DNA of 64,000 nucleotides from Gonatopus flavifemur (lineage: Eukaryota > Arthropoda > Insecta > Hymenoptera > Dryinidae), in assembly GCA_018340375.1 (NCBI GenBank), contig JAFFJZ010000096.1:62001-126000 (forward strand), in the 5' to 3' direction. The notes under the pieces are model-generated. The model searched no databases. It was given only the letters and a program-made list of their open reading frames with translations, and had not been told where the DNA came from. Position numbers and translations under genes: made by a program. This document shows positions 50,901-62,757 of the stretch, in pieces; positions within the stretch are counted from its first letter, which is position 1; the number at the start of each line of letters is the position of its first letter.

Positions 50901-51851
50901 ATGAACCACGGACATCAACAAATTCTGACTATAACTGCTGTCAATCCCTAATGCTTGCACCATCGCCGATATTCAGAAATGTACAATTTAACAACTTTGA
51001 CCATCGCTAATGGTTAAAATCATCAGAGATCGAGAATAGTTCGAGTCGGAATTTTTTAATGTCTCTGGCTTACGAACAAAAATAAACCTTTATACGATGA
51101 AATTTCTCTTAGGGTGTCTATCAGTCTACCAGGCTTGAAATGTTAGATATATTCCATTGAAAGAATTCTTTAGAATCTATGCGGTTTCTTTCAGGTATCG
51201 AAAACTGATAAACTTTCTGACAGTTTCAATTCGAAATTTCAAAACTGCACACCCAATTCCTAGAACGAAACAAAATTTCTTAATGGAATCAATCTGGAAT
51301 TGCAATTATATTGGAAATCCGGCAAACTTCTTTGAAACTCTTTCTCGGTCTTGAATTCAACACGTTTGGAATATTAGGGAGAAACTGTCACTAGAGAATT
51401 GGTCAGTTCCAAACTGTATTTCACAGGGAAGAAACCGCATAGGTTCCAACATAATGTTTTTAATGGAATCTATCTGACACTTCTGGAAGGACATGGACAG
51501 GATAAGTCAGGTTTTTTGATATTATATGGAGATTGGTTATATAGGACGCGTACTCTGTTGAGAAGGGAATGTATTATTGCTTATATTAACTTGTAGAATC
51601 TTTCATGAGGGTTATCGAGTACGTTGGAGGTAAGTGGGAGTAATGTCTGTACTTTCGCAAGTGAAATGATCAGGAAACGTTTGTTACAGGCATTGCGTAC
51701 ACTTATCCACTGTGTTAAGGAGAGATGTACGATATTTTACAATATCGATACTTTTTATATAAATTTTATCGAGTTTATACTAACTTGTATGGAATATTAA
51801 TAAAAACTAATCATGTAGAGATTGCCAAAATCGACAAATGGCTTGGTACTA
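50901..51851. other. no recognised gene
   Basis: AT-rich sequence with short, unrelated open frames (about 51157-51596). Nothing identifiable. Confidence 0.4.
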
Positions 51852-52229
51852 CACTGAGAAAAAGGTTTTCTTCTGACAAATCAACGCATTTGGTTGAATC
51901 TTTTTGAGAGATATCGTTTCATACGAATAAGACTTATTCATTATCATCATTGTGTTGAGTCAAGAAATTCATATTTATTAATTATAACTAAATCGTTTAT
52001 TTGACTCAAACTGATCGAAATTAATTCGAATGAATATGACTTCTTCTCAAATTTAGATTTATCGAATCATCATCGGTATGAAGTTGACTCAAAGAAATGT
52101 GTACTGTATTTATCAACTATGGGGTTGACTAAATATTAATAAATTTTTCTTCGGTCGTATCCTACTATAGGTACGATTTATTTACTATAAACAACTCTTA
52201 TTTGAATCAACGAATCTTTTTTCTCGGTG
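51852..52229. mobile_element. CACTGAG/CACCGAG MITE, 378 bp
   Basis: Ends CACTGAGAAAAAGG and TTTTTTCTCGGTG; interior with diverged inverted TTGACTCAA motifs. TA on both sides. Confidence 0.75.
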
Positions 52230-52602
52230 TAATAAACGAATTTTTCTGTATTCTGTAATGGGGTCGCTGTAAAAAATATTCGGAGTTTCCCCACATCTAT
52301 ATGAAGGAAATTTCTCATATTTGTATGGGAACAATTAATTCCCGTACACATATAGGAATTTTCATATGAGACTGCATGAAAATTATTGTTTTTATAAGAT
52401 TTTTATTGAAAATTCATAAGATTTTCCTGAATATTTATAGGAATTTTTCTATCCATGTATGTGCTGATTATTTCACATGCATGCATGTGAAGTTTCATAT
52501 AAAAAATGTTCACAGTGCTTATTCAGAGTGTTGATCAGACTGTGAATCCCTGAAAATTATAAAGTTATAGAGAAATGCCTTGTAGTACTGTGTAACCAAC
52601 CC

Positions 52603-53714
52603 ATGCGTGCAATGACGGACGTACCGAAATCGGCCCAACAGAATGTAGATGACGGGCCGAATTCGGCAATGATAACAGCGAATGTTAATCGGGCCAATTG
52701 AAAAAAACAAATATCGTTGCACCGAAAGCCGGCCGGTATTTATCCGGAGATTAGTAACGAAATCTCGCAAATCATGAAACAAGAGACGATTATAGATAAT
52801 AATCCAAGATGACGGATATGCCCATGTTCTCATACACTCTGGAATATGGTGAATATATGAGACGAGAGTGTTTTAATGGGAAATACTTGTAATGAGAATC
52901 CCAATGGGAGATGAATCATTTGCCCACTCATCATTCCCAAGACTCAGTTGACAAATATTGACAAAATCGTGAATTTTTCATTGATTCATGTCGAAATTTC
53001 AACTTTCAAAACCATCTGAGTCTTTCTCAGTAGATACTCATTTATTATCAATTCATACAAACTCACGTGAAATCAAATTGACACATTTATATAAGGATTC
53101 GCAATTTCCTATTCCATATGTCATTGTGGATTCGCTAATTTATCGTGTTTCACTTCAAGACACGATAATTTGTGCTTGAATAGAAAAACTTGATATACGA
53201 TGTGCCCGCGCAGAAAAAAATTGGCTGGCAAAAATACCCACATAGTATGAAAGTTTTGAGAACATTCTGAGAACGTTTCTAAAACGTTTAAAGTTCTCTA
53301 AAGGTTCTGACAACGTTTAGAGAACTTTCAGTGCTATGTGGGTATGACACGAGCTTCACAAAAAATCTGGCCACAGTCTGAGAATACATACAGAAAGATT
53401 CCGAAATAATGTGGGAAAAATATGAGAATGATCTTGGTGGAGGTTTGGCTACGGTATGAGCTGAGTACTGGGAGAGTATGGGTGGGAATTTGGGAAAGGA
53501 TCTGGGGTTTGAGACTCAACAAAACTTTTCCCATACTGCCATAATCAAAATGGATGCCCTTGCAAGAGTATGGGAATAGTTTGGCAAAAATTATAACGAA
53601 AAGTGTGGCAATAGGTCATTCCCGATTAACATTCGCTGTTATCATTGCCGAATTCGGCCCGTCATCTACATTCTGTTGGGCCGATTTCGGTACGTCCGTC
53701 ATTGCACGCATGGG
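52603..53714. mobile_element. TIR element, about 1.1 kb
   Basis: Arms of about 100 bp (52603-52707 and 53622-53714) are near-perfect inverted copies beginning CCCATGCGTGCAATGACGG and including ATCGGCCCAACAGAATG. The ends are GC-rich against an AT-rich interior. No transposase; target duplication unclear. It contains the small MITE at 53235. Confidence 0.75.
53235..53344. mobile_element. TACCCACATAG MITE, 110 bp
   Basis: Inverted ends TACCCACATAG and CTATGTGGGTA around GAACATTCTGAGAACG-like blocks, nested inside the 1.1-kb TIR element. TA at both ends. Confidence 0.8.
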
Positions 53715-55030
53715 AAGGAACAGACTGAACTTACAATGCAATTTACCATGACGAGACAATAGAAGCTTGATCAAATATACAATGTTTTACAGTAAATTCC
53801 ATTAGAAATTCAGTCTGTTCTTCAACCGCAATAGTCCCATAGTAAATTCAACTACCAATTTCTCTTCGCGTAGAAAAATATATTTGTGAAATATTGAAGA
53901 AAATTTCCTCAATTTTACCAGTTCTAACGCAAAATTCGTTGGGTCAATGCACAAATATTTGAAGAATAAAATGGGAGTAAATTTTTGCAAATATTTTTTT
54001 AATTTTTAACACTAAGGTTTATTCAAAACTGTTGCAGACTCGAAAAAGGTCTTGTCTTGTCTTGTCTTGGTCTTCAGTGGGAAAAAATTGCTCTATGTTC
54101 TGGATGCAATCAATTTCAGTCTCTAGGACGTGTTATTTTCAACTATTACATGCCGACACTTGACTTGATGTAGAAATTTGTCTTTGAAGATCGTAAAATT
54201 AAATGATATTTACTATTTTTGAATTTTTCTCAAGAGTCTCGAGTCTCGACACCTCAAGGATTTGATAATTTGTTTATGATTTCAAATATTACGACGATAC
54301 ATCCTCATAATCAAACTCTATGAAAATGTGGATTAAGGAATTGAATAATCCGCTAAACTCCGCTTCGATCGAGAATTTAGAAGAAGGAGAAGGGTGGATA
54401 ACTTGTTCATGATCGCACATAGCTCACTGTCGGAGTGCAAATATACATAGAATTTGAATGTATGATGTGTGAAAACATATGAGATCGCGTTGAAAGCTTC
54501 TCATAAAGTCACGTACAAAAATTTTATGGGTTTCAGAGGCGTTGTATCGGGTTCAATATGTGTATTTGGACAGATTCGTGGAGCTTTTATGAAATTCCAT
54601 TAGAGTTCTATGATCGAAGACCATTTGACGATACAATTTTTATTTATCTCATAAAATCCTATAGAAAGGTTAAGTTCTTTTGGACCGAAGTGTATGACCT
54701 CCTTTGTGGATTCATGGAATTTTCACCAACGCATTGATGCATCTCTACTTACATTCGTGAATTTCATGAAAGGTTGTGTTTTAAATACAATATTCTATAA
54801 AAAAACAATTCTTCCATACTCTGATATATGGTCACGCATAGTCATTAGAATATATCTCTGTAAAAAGAAAGTCTTAAATCCAGATTATTTCATGACTGAA
54901 TGACATTATAGCTTGCACGCGTATGTATACACTGTTGGAAAAATCTGCCTGAAACCTCTGAAGAATATTATGAAGTTGCTGACATAAACAGTTCATTGAA
55001 TTTCATAATAAAATATTGCATTCAATAATA
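53715..55030. other. AT-rich spacer
   Basis: Includes a CTTGT simple repeat at 54052-54070 related to 36710. At 54930 a CACTGTTGGAAAAAT sequence preceded by TA may pair with ATTTTTCTAACAGTG at 56654-56668, which would make the mariner a nested insertion. No gene. Confidence 0.35.
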
Positions 55031-56232
55031 TTAGGACCTTGAATAAGTGCTCGCTGTTTCATCACATATGGCACTAACAGTACTCCGTGCTTGAAATTTC
55101 GAATGGTAATGCACTTGCAAGGAAGTACTGTATCTAACCTGAAATTTCAGTGTATGATAGTTCACTTTAGTGTGAACAAAGTAATTGTTTATTAGTTTGG
55201 AAAATGTCTACTTTTGTGCCAACTGAAGTGTATTTGCGGGGAATTTTATTGCACTACCTTATTCAAAAGAAATCTGCAGCTGAAGCACATAAAATTCTTG
55301 TTGAGACTTAACGTTCTGGCGCACCAAAAAAATTTGCAGACAGAGAATTGAAGGAATTACTTGATGGAGACCGATCTCAGACGCTAGCAGAACTTGGAAA
55401 ACAATTACAAGTTGATGAGTCAACTGTTTCAAAACGTTTAAAAATGTTAGGAACGATCCAGAAGCAAGGACATTGGATGCCGTATGAATTGAAGCCAAGA
55501 GACATCGAACGGCGTTTGGTCACGTGTGAACTACTGCTTCAACGGCAGAAAAGAAGAGGTTTTTCGCACCGTATCGTCACTGGCGATGAAAAATGGATAC
55601 ACTATGATAATCCATAGCGTAGAAAATCATGGGGTAAGCCTGGCCATGTATCAACATCGTCCGCAAAATCAAATATCCATGGTTCGAAGCTTCTTCTCTG
55701 TATTTGGTGGGATCAGCAAGGTGTAATTTATCATGAGCTGCTCAAATTGAATGAGGCTATCACGGGATATCGCTATCGACTTCAATTGATACGCTTGAGT
55801 CGAGCCCTGAAAGAAAAACGGCCGCTTCACGAGAAGAGCCACGACAACGTGATTTTGTTACATGACAACGCCAGGCTTCATGTTGCAAAACCAGTGGAAA
55901 CCTACCTGGAAACGCTTCGATGGGAAGTTCTACCCCACTCGCCGTATTCACCTAACATAGCCCCTTCCGATTTTCACCTATTCCGTTCGATGGCACATGG
56001 CTTAGCTGACCAGCGTTTTCATTCCCACGAAGAAGCTAGCAAATGGGTCGATTCTTGGATAGCCTCAAAAGACATGTCGTTTTCCCACCGCGGAATTCAT
56101 ATACTGCCAGGAAGATGGGAGAAAGTGGTCTCTAGTGATGGGCAATACTTTGAATGGAGCGTTTTCGTTCCCTATATTTTAAATGGAGTTTTTATTTTAT
56201 AAAAAACAGCGAGAACTTATTCAAGGTCCTTA
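55031..56232 (+). mobile_element. mariner (DD34D) element, defective
   Basis: Imperfect TIRs of about 28 bp read TTAGGACCTTGAATAAGTGC on the left and the complement TAAGGACCTTGAATAAGTTC on the right, with TA at both flanks. One transposase frame fills the interior. Confidence 0.88.
55204..56202 (+). pseudogene. mariner transposase, internal deletion and stops
   Basis: The frame starts at an ATG at 55204 (MSTFVPTEVYLRG). After residue 35 it hits a TAA at 55309-55311, where a block of roughly 30-40 residues usual in the N-terminal helix-turn-helix region is missing. It continues in frame through the paired-like second domain, IVTGDEKWIHYDN (first Asp), a TAG at 55615-55617, LLHDNARLH (second Asp) and APSDFHLF (third Asp), ending at 56202. 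The second and third Asp are 34 residues apart, the classical mariner spacing. Catalytic residues survive, but the deletion and two stops make it inactive. Confidence 0.92.
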
Positions 56233-56536
56233 TATAATTCCTAATGTAAGGATTTTTTTCTCAATGTTGAGGATTTTGTCTCAATTTTATAGACAAAAAC
56301 TCTGCCAATTGGCACACGGCTTCCTTCTTAATCAGTCAATTATGATGGGACTTTTGGATTTATAATACATTTTATTAGAAAAAACTATACATATATAAAT
56401 TTTTTATAATTCTTCGTCCTCTCTTTTCTGTAGAGTATTAAAGAATATTCCCTGAAAATTTCAGACTGTTTCATGAGTTCAGTTCGGAGAAATCTTACAG
56501 ACAAAATCTTTACCCGGATGGTACGCTGGTAAAAAA

Positions 56537-56789
56537 TTTTCGGCTCCTCGAAACGATCACAAAGCTTCCCTCTAAACGAGGAAGCAAAAAACCATTATTA
56601 AATTCAATATGGCAATATGATATTTCATGAAGACTTTTGTAATGAATTCAAGAATTTTTCTAACAGTGTAAATCTAATTCCCCCTTCGTCTATTCCTAGA
56701 GCTAGCTACGAAGTCAATTCTTAGTTCAACAATTTTTGCTTCCTCGTTTAGAGGGAAGCTTTGTGATCGTTTCGAGGAGCCGAAAATTT
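56537..56789. repeat. inverted repeat, 53-bp arms
   Basis: TCGGCTCCTCGAAACGATCA and following bases at 56541-56592 recur inverted at 56737-56788, almost identical. Possibly a small TIR element or the edge of the neighbouring 480-bp repeat. Confidence 0.7.
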
Positions 56790-56859
56790 TTTTGTCTCGA
56801 AATTAAAAATCTCCTGAACCAAAATGTTCCTCAGAATTCGGGGAACATTTTTGTTACCG

Positions 56860-58085
56860 TGTCTGTCTGCCGTGTGGTTGTAGCCCCCCCCCCCCCCAAG
56901 TTTCGTACGCGCATATCTCCCGTTCTGCTCATCCGATCGTCTCGAAATTTTTACCACAGTTGTGGAATAGGGTGGTAGTGGTCCCATATGAGTTTCAACC
57001 TGATTCATTTAGAGAAATTGGGTGGATGAGAAGAACTCTGACATTTCCAAAAAATTAAAAAATTAAAATTCTGCGTACGCGTGTATCTTTGCTTCCTAGT
57101 ATCCGAATTCGATCAAACTTTAACCACGTTTTAGTCATGACCCGATAGTGGTCCCATATAAGTTTTATCCAAATCGGTTGAAAACTGTGGAAAATTTTTC
57201 TTTGGAATAATTTTTTTTTAAGCATGCCTTCCCCATGTCCATATTATCCGAATGTCTTGTAACTCTGAGTATATTCGATTTACGAGATGTTAGTTATATG
57301 ATATAAATTTCAGACACATTGGAATTGGGGGGAGTAAACAAAAAGGAAATCACGTTCCTTATTGTCTGTCTGTTTGTCTGTGTGTATGTAAAAAATTTGC
57401 GAACGCGTACATCTTTTGTTCGTATTATTCGATCGTGACCAAATTTTCACCAGAGTCATGTGCAGTGTTGATAGTGGTTCCATATAAGTTTCAACCTCAT
57501 CGTTATAGAAGAACGGGAGGGGTGAGGAGAAATTTTTTGAAGGATCGTGATTTTGCGAACGCGTATATCTCCACCTCCTATCATCCGATTGCAATCAAAC
57601 TTGAACCACGTTGTAGTCATGATCCAACAGTGGTCCCATATGAGTTTCATTCTAATCGATTGAAAACTGTGGAAAATTTTTGTTTCGCGATTCACATTAT
57701 TTGACAATATTTTGAAAGCATGCCTTCCCTGTCTCGGGGTCATCCAAAATTATCCATGAAACTTGTAGTATAATCAGTTTACGGGGGGTTAGTTGTATGG
57801 TGTGAATTTCAAACAAATCGGAATTGAAGGAAGAAAGTGGTAAGCACTGAGCTTCGAAACAAAATTTGGACATTTCGTAAACATCGTTAACATGCGGATA
57901 ACTTCCGTTTCTATTATCCAATTGTCATGAAATTTCCACCACAGCTTTATGCAGTGTTGATTGCAGACCTACATAAATTTCAACCTGATTCTCTAAGAAA
58001 AACGGGAGAGAGAAAGAAAACATGTATTTTTTTTCAACAGAAACGAGGAAGCCATGTGCCAAGTGGCAGAGTTTTTCACACGTCA
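56860..58085. repeat. 480-bp repeat array, more than two copies
   Basis: Landmarks such as GCATGCCTTCCC recur at 57222 and 57716, and GTCTGTCTG at about 56865 and 57365. Each unit has two to three sub-repeats with CGCGTATATCT, TATCCGATTG and GGTCCCATATGAGTTTCA motifs. A run of 14 C lies at 56884-56897. Copies also occur at 33780-35040. Confidence 0.75.
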
Positions 58086-58893
58086 TGTTAAGTACCAATT
58101 TTCATAAAAAAATAAGTTCAATTAATGGATATTGTTTTCCAAATTGTATGTACTCATTCACCACAAAATCTGAACACAATATTGTAGTTAGCTGTGAAAG
58201 AGCTGATCATATATCTGACAGATACGGCGCGAGCCGTAAAATGTTATTTATTTTCGCGCGAATAATGCAGTGTTCAGTAAAATACACGAAGTGAAAGGTT
58301 GTCAGTGATTTAGAAAACCTTTCCGTATGATTATGAATGGAAACAAATTTCCAAACTTTGTGTGTGGAATTTAATACAGAGAATTTTGACAGGACATTTG
58401 GAATTCTAATTATCGGATATGTCAACCTGAGAAAAGCGACAAATGGTGATAATAAATCAAATATATGAGTACTCTTTACATTCCTTTTTTTTTTATTTTC
58501 TATCAAGGGGAGAACGAGAATACCCTAAAAAAAGAGGAGCGATGTATTGAGAAACGAGAGAAAGAATAAAAAACTTTTCATACTTGACACTACGCTTTCC
58601 CATTTGACACATAATTATTATTGGTACATACTCGTCCGCATGATTCTTTTTCTCTCGGAAAAATACCACGCACACTTGGTTTTTATTGGACTTCTACTGG
58701 TGTATATGAATAATACCTGATTATTAGAGACCGGATTATATGCAACAAAAAAAGTGCGAAATATGCATGCAAATATGCATGAAAAAATCTCAAAATACGC
58801 AGTACAACGTCGTAAATATGCAACAGAATATCAAAAAATGGTGACGAGTGTTTTTATTCATAAAAAAATCAGAAATAAAACAGAATGACCAAT

Positions 58894-59067
58894 TTACTCA
58901 TTTTTACCATTATTTTGATAAAAGTATACTACGATATACTGCTCCAAGCTTTCCATAGTGAAATTATGTCGTCTATCATTCAGAATGCGTTTGAATGCAG
59001 GAAACGAACGTTCCACATCCGCTGATCCATTTGAACCGAACACATATTTGTTGCAAATTTGATTCAT
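58894..59067 (-). pseudogene. hAT transposase C-terminal fragment (hATC dimerisation region)
   Basis: A 57-residue frame ends in TAA at 58894. It contains NGSADVERSFPAFKRILNDR followed by HNFTMESLEQYIVVY, which matches the conserved hAT C-terminal dimerisation motif. Two stops lie just upstream of 59067 and no catalytic region is visible, so only the tail is left. It lies just inside the left TIR, the correct place and strand for the end of the element's own gene. Confidence 0.8.
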
Positions 59068-59374
59068 AATTCATTAATGCTCAAACAACACCGAAAGTTC
59101 TCAAAAGGTGTTAAAAACGTGTCCATAGTCCCACAGATGTTGGTTCCCAAAAGTATATTTTCTAAACATTTTGAGAACATTCATTCAATGTGCTGGAAAA
59201 CACGTTTTGGGGACATTGTTGACAAATGCTGTAGGTTTTCAGAACGTTTTCGAAACGTTTTATGAAAACTAAGTATTTTATCTCTAACCTATACAAATTT
59301 ATACTTATAGTTTTACTAGGGACAAAAGTATCAAACAACAATGGAAGTATGTTTTGTATTGAATATTTGAAAGG

Positions 59375-59620
59375 ATTTCATTTCAGAAGTTCGAAACTAT
59401 TGGCAGAATATAAATTATCAAGAATTAGGTCAATGTTTTGAAATTCACATAACCTTAAAATTGGCGCGGAACATAATTTCATTATATGCGATGTATTAAA
59501 ACGATGCAAATGTAATTTGTCAGATCCATCGATACAGGCTCCACCGCAGTTTATTTGCATTGGTTCCAAATGGAGAATATTGGAAGATTTGACACAAGTT
59601 TGAACATTAACAAATTCTCA
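59375..59620 (-). CDS. unrecognised open frame inside the hAT element
   Basis: About 80 codons, read NILHLEPMQINCGGACIDGS and onward with several Cys and His, ending FELLK. It is on the transposase strand and upstream of the hATC fragment, so it could be a diverged piece of the same gene, but I recognise no hAT motif in it. Confidence 0.25.
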
Positions 59621-59740
59621 TTTTCCATGTCTCATAAACGTTCCATGGAAATAAATAAAACTATACCAGACATTCGTACATGCGATGCTTCCTGAACGTC
59701 CCGAAACATTTTCAGAACATTCCAATGTTTCAGAAGACGT

Positions 59741-60249
59741 TCCCTGGTGAAAATAGAAGTGAAAAGGAAGAATAAACGAAGCTTATGTTAGAGAGTGACC
59801 GAAACGTTAATGAAAAGTATACGAAGCTTGAAAGGGAGGGATACAAAAAGATGTGAAGAGGGAATTGAAACAAAGGAAGCATATAAAATTCTTGAAACTT
59901 AAATAAAAAAATCGTACACCATAGCGAGAATCGAACTGATGACTTCCACCATGGTAGACGAGGGTTTTATCCACTGAGCCATGAATCGTCGTTAGGATAA
60001 ACTGCTTGGAGATATTATTTGAAGTCAGAATAGGTATGATTCGCATACGCCTAATGTAACTTACTATTACTTTACATGAAGCGCGTGTGAAACGGGCTCG
60101 AGAGATTATGAAGCGTATATGGAAGGTATGATTCCATCATTTTACAGCAAGCGGGCATCACACGCTTCACGAAGAGGGAATTGAAACATTTTTCGCTTCG
60201 TATGCGCTTCCTTTGTGCTTCGTGTATACGCTTCATTTTCACCAGGGGT
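59741..60249 (-). mobile_element. CCCTGGTGAAAAT repeat with tRNA-like core, copy 1
   Basis: Inverted ends CCCTGGTGAAAAT and ATTTTCACCAGGG. Read on the minus strand it has a tRNA-like segment (59920-59988) with TGGCTCAGTGG and GTTCGATTC as A- and B-box candidates. It lies within the hAT element. A second copy is at 61884-62757, opposite orientation. Confidence 0.75.
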
Positions 60250-60548
60250 CCAAGGATGTTGATAGAACCCCCCGGTGCTGTATGGGTGAAGATCAATTTG
60301 ACGGTCATTAATTATAACTATGTGGAATAAGTATTCATTTCACTATATTTAATTCAATATTAACTGATTACAAATCGTTTTTCTATGGTCAAGAACATTT
60401 CTCGTTGAAAATATGATTTTTTCCTAGGAAATTTGTGAGAAATATGCATTTTATAGCAAATAATAAGCGAAATATGCAAATGTTTGAATATAGGCAAAAT
60501 ATGCAATTTGCGTATGCAAATCTGCAGTTGCATATAATCCGGTCTCTA

Positions 60549-61650
60549 CTACTTATTATTTAGGACATAAAAATCTCTTTATCCACGCTGAAATGTATTG
60601 CAATGTAATTACGAACTCAAGATTTTTTATTCGTTCAATATACATTTCTATGAATATTTCTATGAATTTTTTTTCCAGTATATGAAAATGATTTTCTACT
60701 CTTATTTTTCAAAAAAAGTTTTACTCCATTCCTACATTGTACCATTTCTTTTGTTTTCGAATGATTACATTTCTTGGAAAACTGAATTTATCCAACCTAT
60801 ATTTACGAACTCCACTTGATCGACCCTTTATTTTCTTTCAACGTTCTGCTACGTACGGAAACTTCCGCTTCATTCTCATTGGTTTCCTTTTTATAATCTC
60901 CTACAGAAATTGTTTTCATTTCTTACCAACCGCATTTTCTATACTTTCAACCTATTTCCTGCTTACAATGTTGAATCATTTCCACATCTGGGCATGGTTA
61001 TTCTTTCTCTTTTATTATCCAACTGCTGTTATCTGCCTATCTTAGTTTGTTCATGAAAAATCTTGAAGAATATTTTTCAAAAATTTGTGTTTATTGCGAA
61101 TATTTCTTTGCAAGGAAATTCAAAGTATTAAAATTCAATCGAATTTATCAATGTTCAAAGATGAATGGAAAAAAATTATGTGTACAGTGCACTAAAAAGT
61201 TTTAGAATTATAAATATAATCTTAAAGTCAGTGGATCTGCGACCGAAAACGGAGAATAACGCAAGTGAAACGCAGAGCTGAGTTGAAAGGACAATTGAGA
61301 GACTATTGGATGCAGAAGCTTCACTATCTTTCGTTCCACATTTGCCAAATGTTTCAAGTGGATGGAGAAAAATTTGATGCAGCAGGACCAAAATTTATGA
61401 AGATGGTTGGGAATTGAACAAACAAAAGTCTGAGTGGAAGCTCATCTTTGTTTTTCAGTTGGTTTTACCTTTTACTTATTGATTTTTTCTTTTGATAAAC
61501 ATTTTAAGTTACTTGCTCTTACAATATTGAATAGTCAGAACGAATAGTCAGTTACGTCCCGGTGCATCAAGAAGTAGGGATCCGCCACTAATCGCATTTG
61601 AGGATTCTTATGACTAAACCAGAGGGCTCCGTCCCAGGTCGAGAAATTTG
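60549..61650. other. no recognised gene
   Basis: AT-rich. A plus-strand open frame at 60737-61045 is hydrophobic and Phe-rich, typical of T-rich non-coding sequence. The stretch 61200-61440 has slightly coding-like composition but stops in every frame. Confidence 0.4.
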
Positions 61651-61880
61651 GACGACGTTTGTCCTCTTATCTCATTTTTAGACTGATCTTGTCCTGATGG
61701 CTGATTAATGTGGACAAAAACAGTACTTTTTCAAGATTTCAGTTTGGATTCCTCCTCAATCACTTGTATGCTTGGAGGAGAAATTCAGACTAAAATTTTG
61801 AAAATTACTGTTTTTGTCCGCATTATTCAACCATCAGGACAAAATCAGTCTGAAAATGAAATAAGAGGACAAGTCCGTCC
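61651..61880. mobile_element. palindromic MITE, about 230 bp
   Basis: GTCCTCTTATCTCATTTTTA and its diverged complement TGAAAATGAAATAAGAGGAC flank an inverted interior (GACAAAAACAGTA, CATCAGGACA). It abuts the next repeat. Confidence 0.75.
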
Positions 61881-61883
61881 TTG

Positions 61884-62757
61884 GTGAAAATGAAGCTTAT
61901 ACACAAAGCGCGGAGGAAGCGTATACGAAGCGAAAAATGTCAATTCCCTCTTCATGAAACGTGTAATGCCCCCTCACTGTGGAGTAATGAAATCATACGT
62001 TTCATATCCGCTTCATAAGCTTTCAATTCCGTTTCACACACTCTTCATGTGGAGTAATAGTGAGTTATATCAAACACGGAGAGAAAAAATTTGCTGACGC
62101 AGCAAATCGAGGTATTATATATAGAATAGCAACATTTTTTGCTGACCTAGCTAAAAATTTGCTATAACAGCAATCGTGTTAGCTACGACAGCAATTTTTT
62201 AGTTGTGGAAGCAAAAAATGTTTACTCCGCCAGCAAATTTTCAGTATTATATATAGAATAGCAAACAAATTTTGCTGGGATAGCAAACATTCTTTGCTGC
62301 CACAGCTAAAAATTCGCTGTCGCAGCTAACCAGATTGCTGGAACAGCAAATAGTTTGCTGTCACAGCAAAAAATTTGCTACTCTGGCAAAAGGAAGCCAG
62401 CAAAAGTAGATTTCGCTGCCACAGCGAATTCCTTTTTCTCCGTGAACGTATGCGAATCATACCTATTCTGATTTTAAATGATATCCTTATGCGATCGATC
62501 CCAACGACGATCAATGGCTAAGTGAATAAGACCCTCGGCTACCATGGTAAAAGTCACCGGTTCGATCCTCGCTATGGGGTTCAATTTTTTGAATTACATT
62601 TCTTAAATTTTATACGCTTCCTTTGTTTCAACTCCCGCTTCGCATACTCTTTGTATCCTTTCTATTCAAGCTCTGTATACTTTTCATTAACGTTTTTGTT
62701 ACCTTCCAGCATACGCTTCGTTTGCTCTCCTTTCCCGCTTCCATTTTCACCAGGGGT
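61884..62757 (+). mobile_element. CCCTGGTGAAAAT repeat with tRNA-like core, copy 2
   Basis: Matches 59741-60249 in opposite orientation: ends CCTTGGTGAAAAT and ATTTTCACCAGGG, with a tRNA-like segment at 62510-62577 (ATGGCTAAGTG, GGTTCGATCC). It is longer because a 370-bp MITE is inserted at 62075-62444; without it, the flanks match copy 1. Confidence 0.8.
62075..62444. mobile_element. CACGGAG MITE, 370 bp, copy B
   Basis: Reverse-complement twin of 39730-40099 with the same length. AA on both flanks. Copy 1 of the host repeat (near 60043) lacks the insertion, which proves the boundaries. Confidence 0.93.

Larger units (their letters stand above)
58725..60548 (-). mobile_element. deleted hAT element with ATATGCA subterminal repeats
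   Basis: TIRs read TAGAGACCGGATTATATGCA and the exact complement at 60529-60548. Just inside both ends are several AATATGCA motifs, as expected for hAT transposase binding. Flanks CTGATTAT and CTACTTAT match at 6 of 8 bases. The interior retains only the 3' end of a transposase gene and was later invaded by the repeat at 59741-60249. Confidence 0.85.

Noticed and set aside
54930..56668. Another CACTG-type element with TA flanks enclosing the broken mariner
   Set aside because: Only the outermost 15-20 bases match; the arms diverge at once, so it is mentioned but not counted in the family.
59920..59988. Genuine tRNA gene
   Set aside because: A- and B-box-like motifs are present but I could not build acceptor and anticodon stems, and the segment is part of a repeated element.
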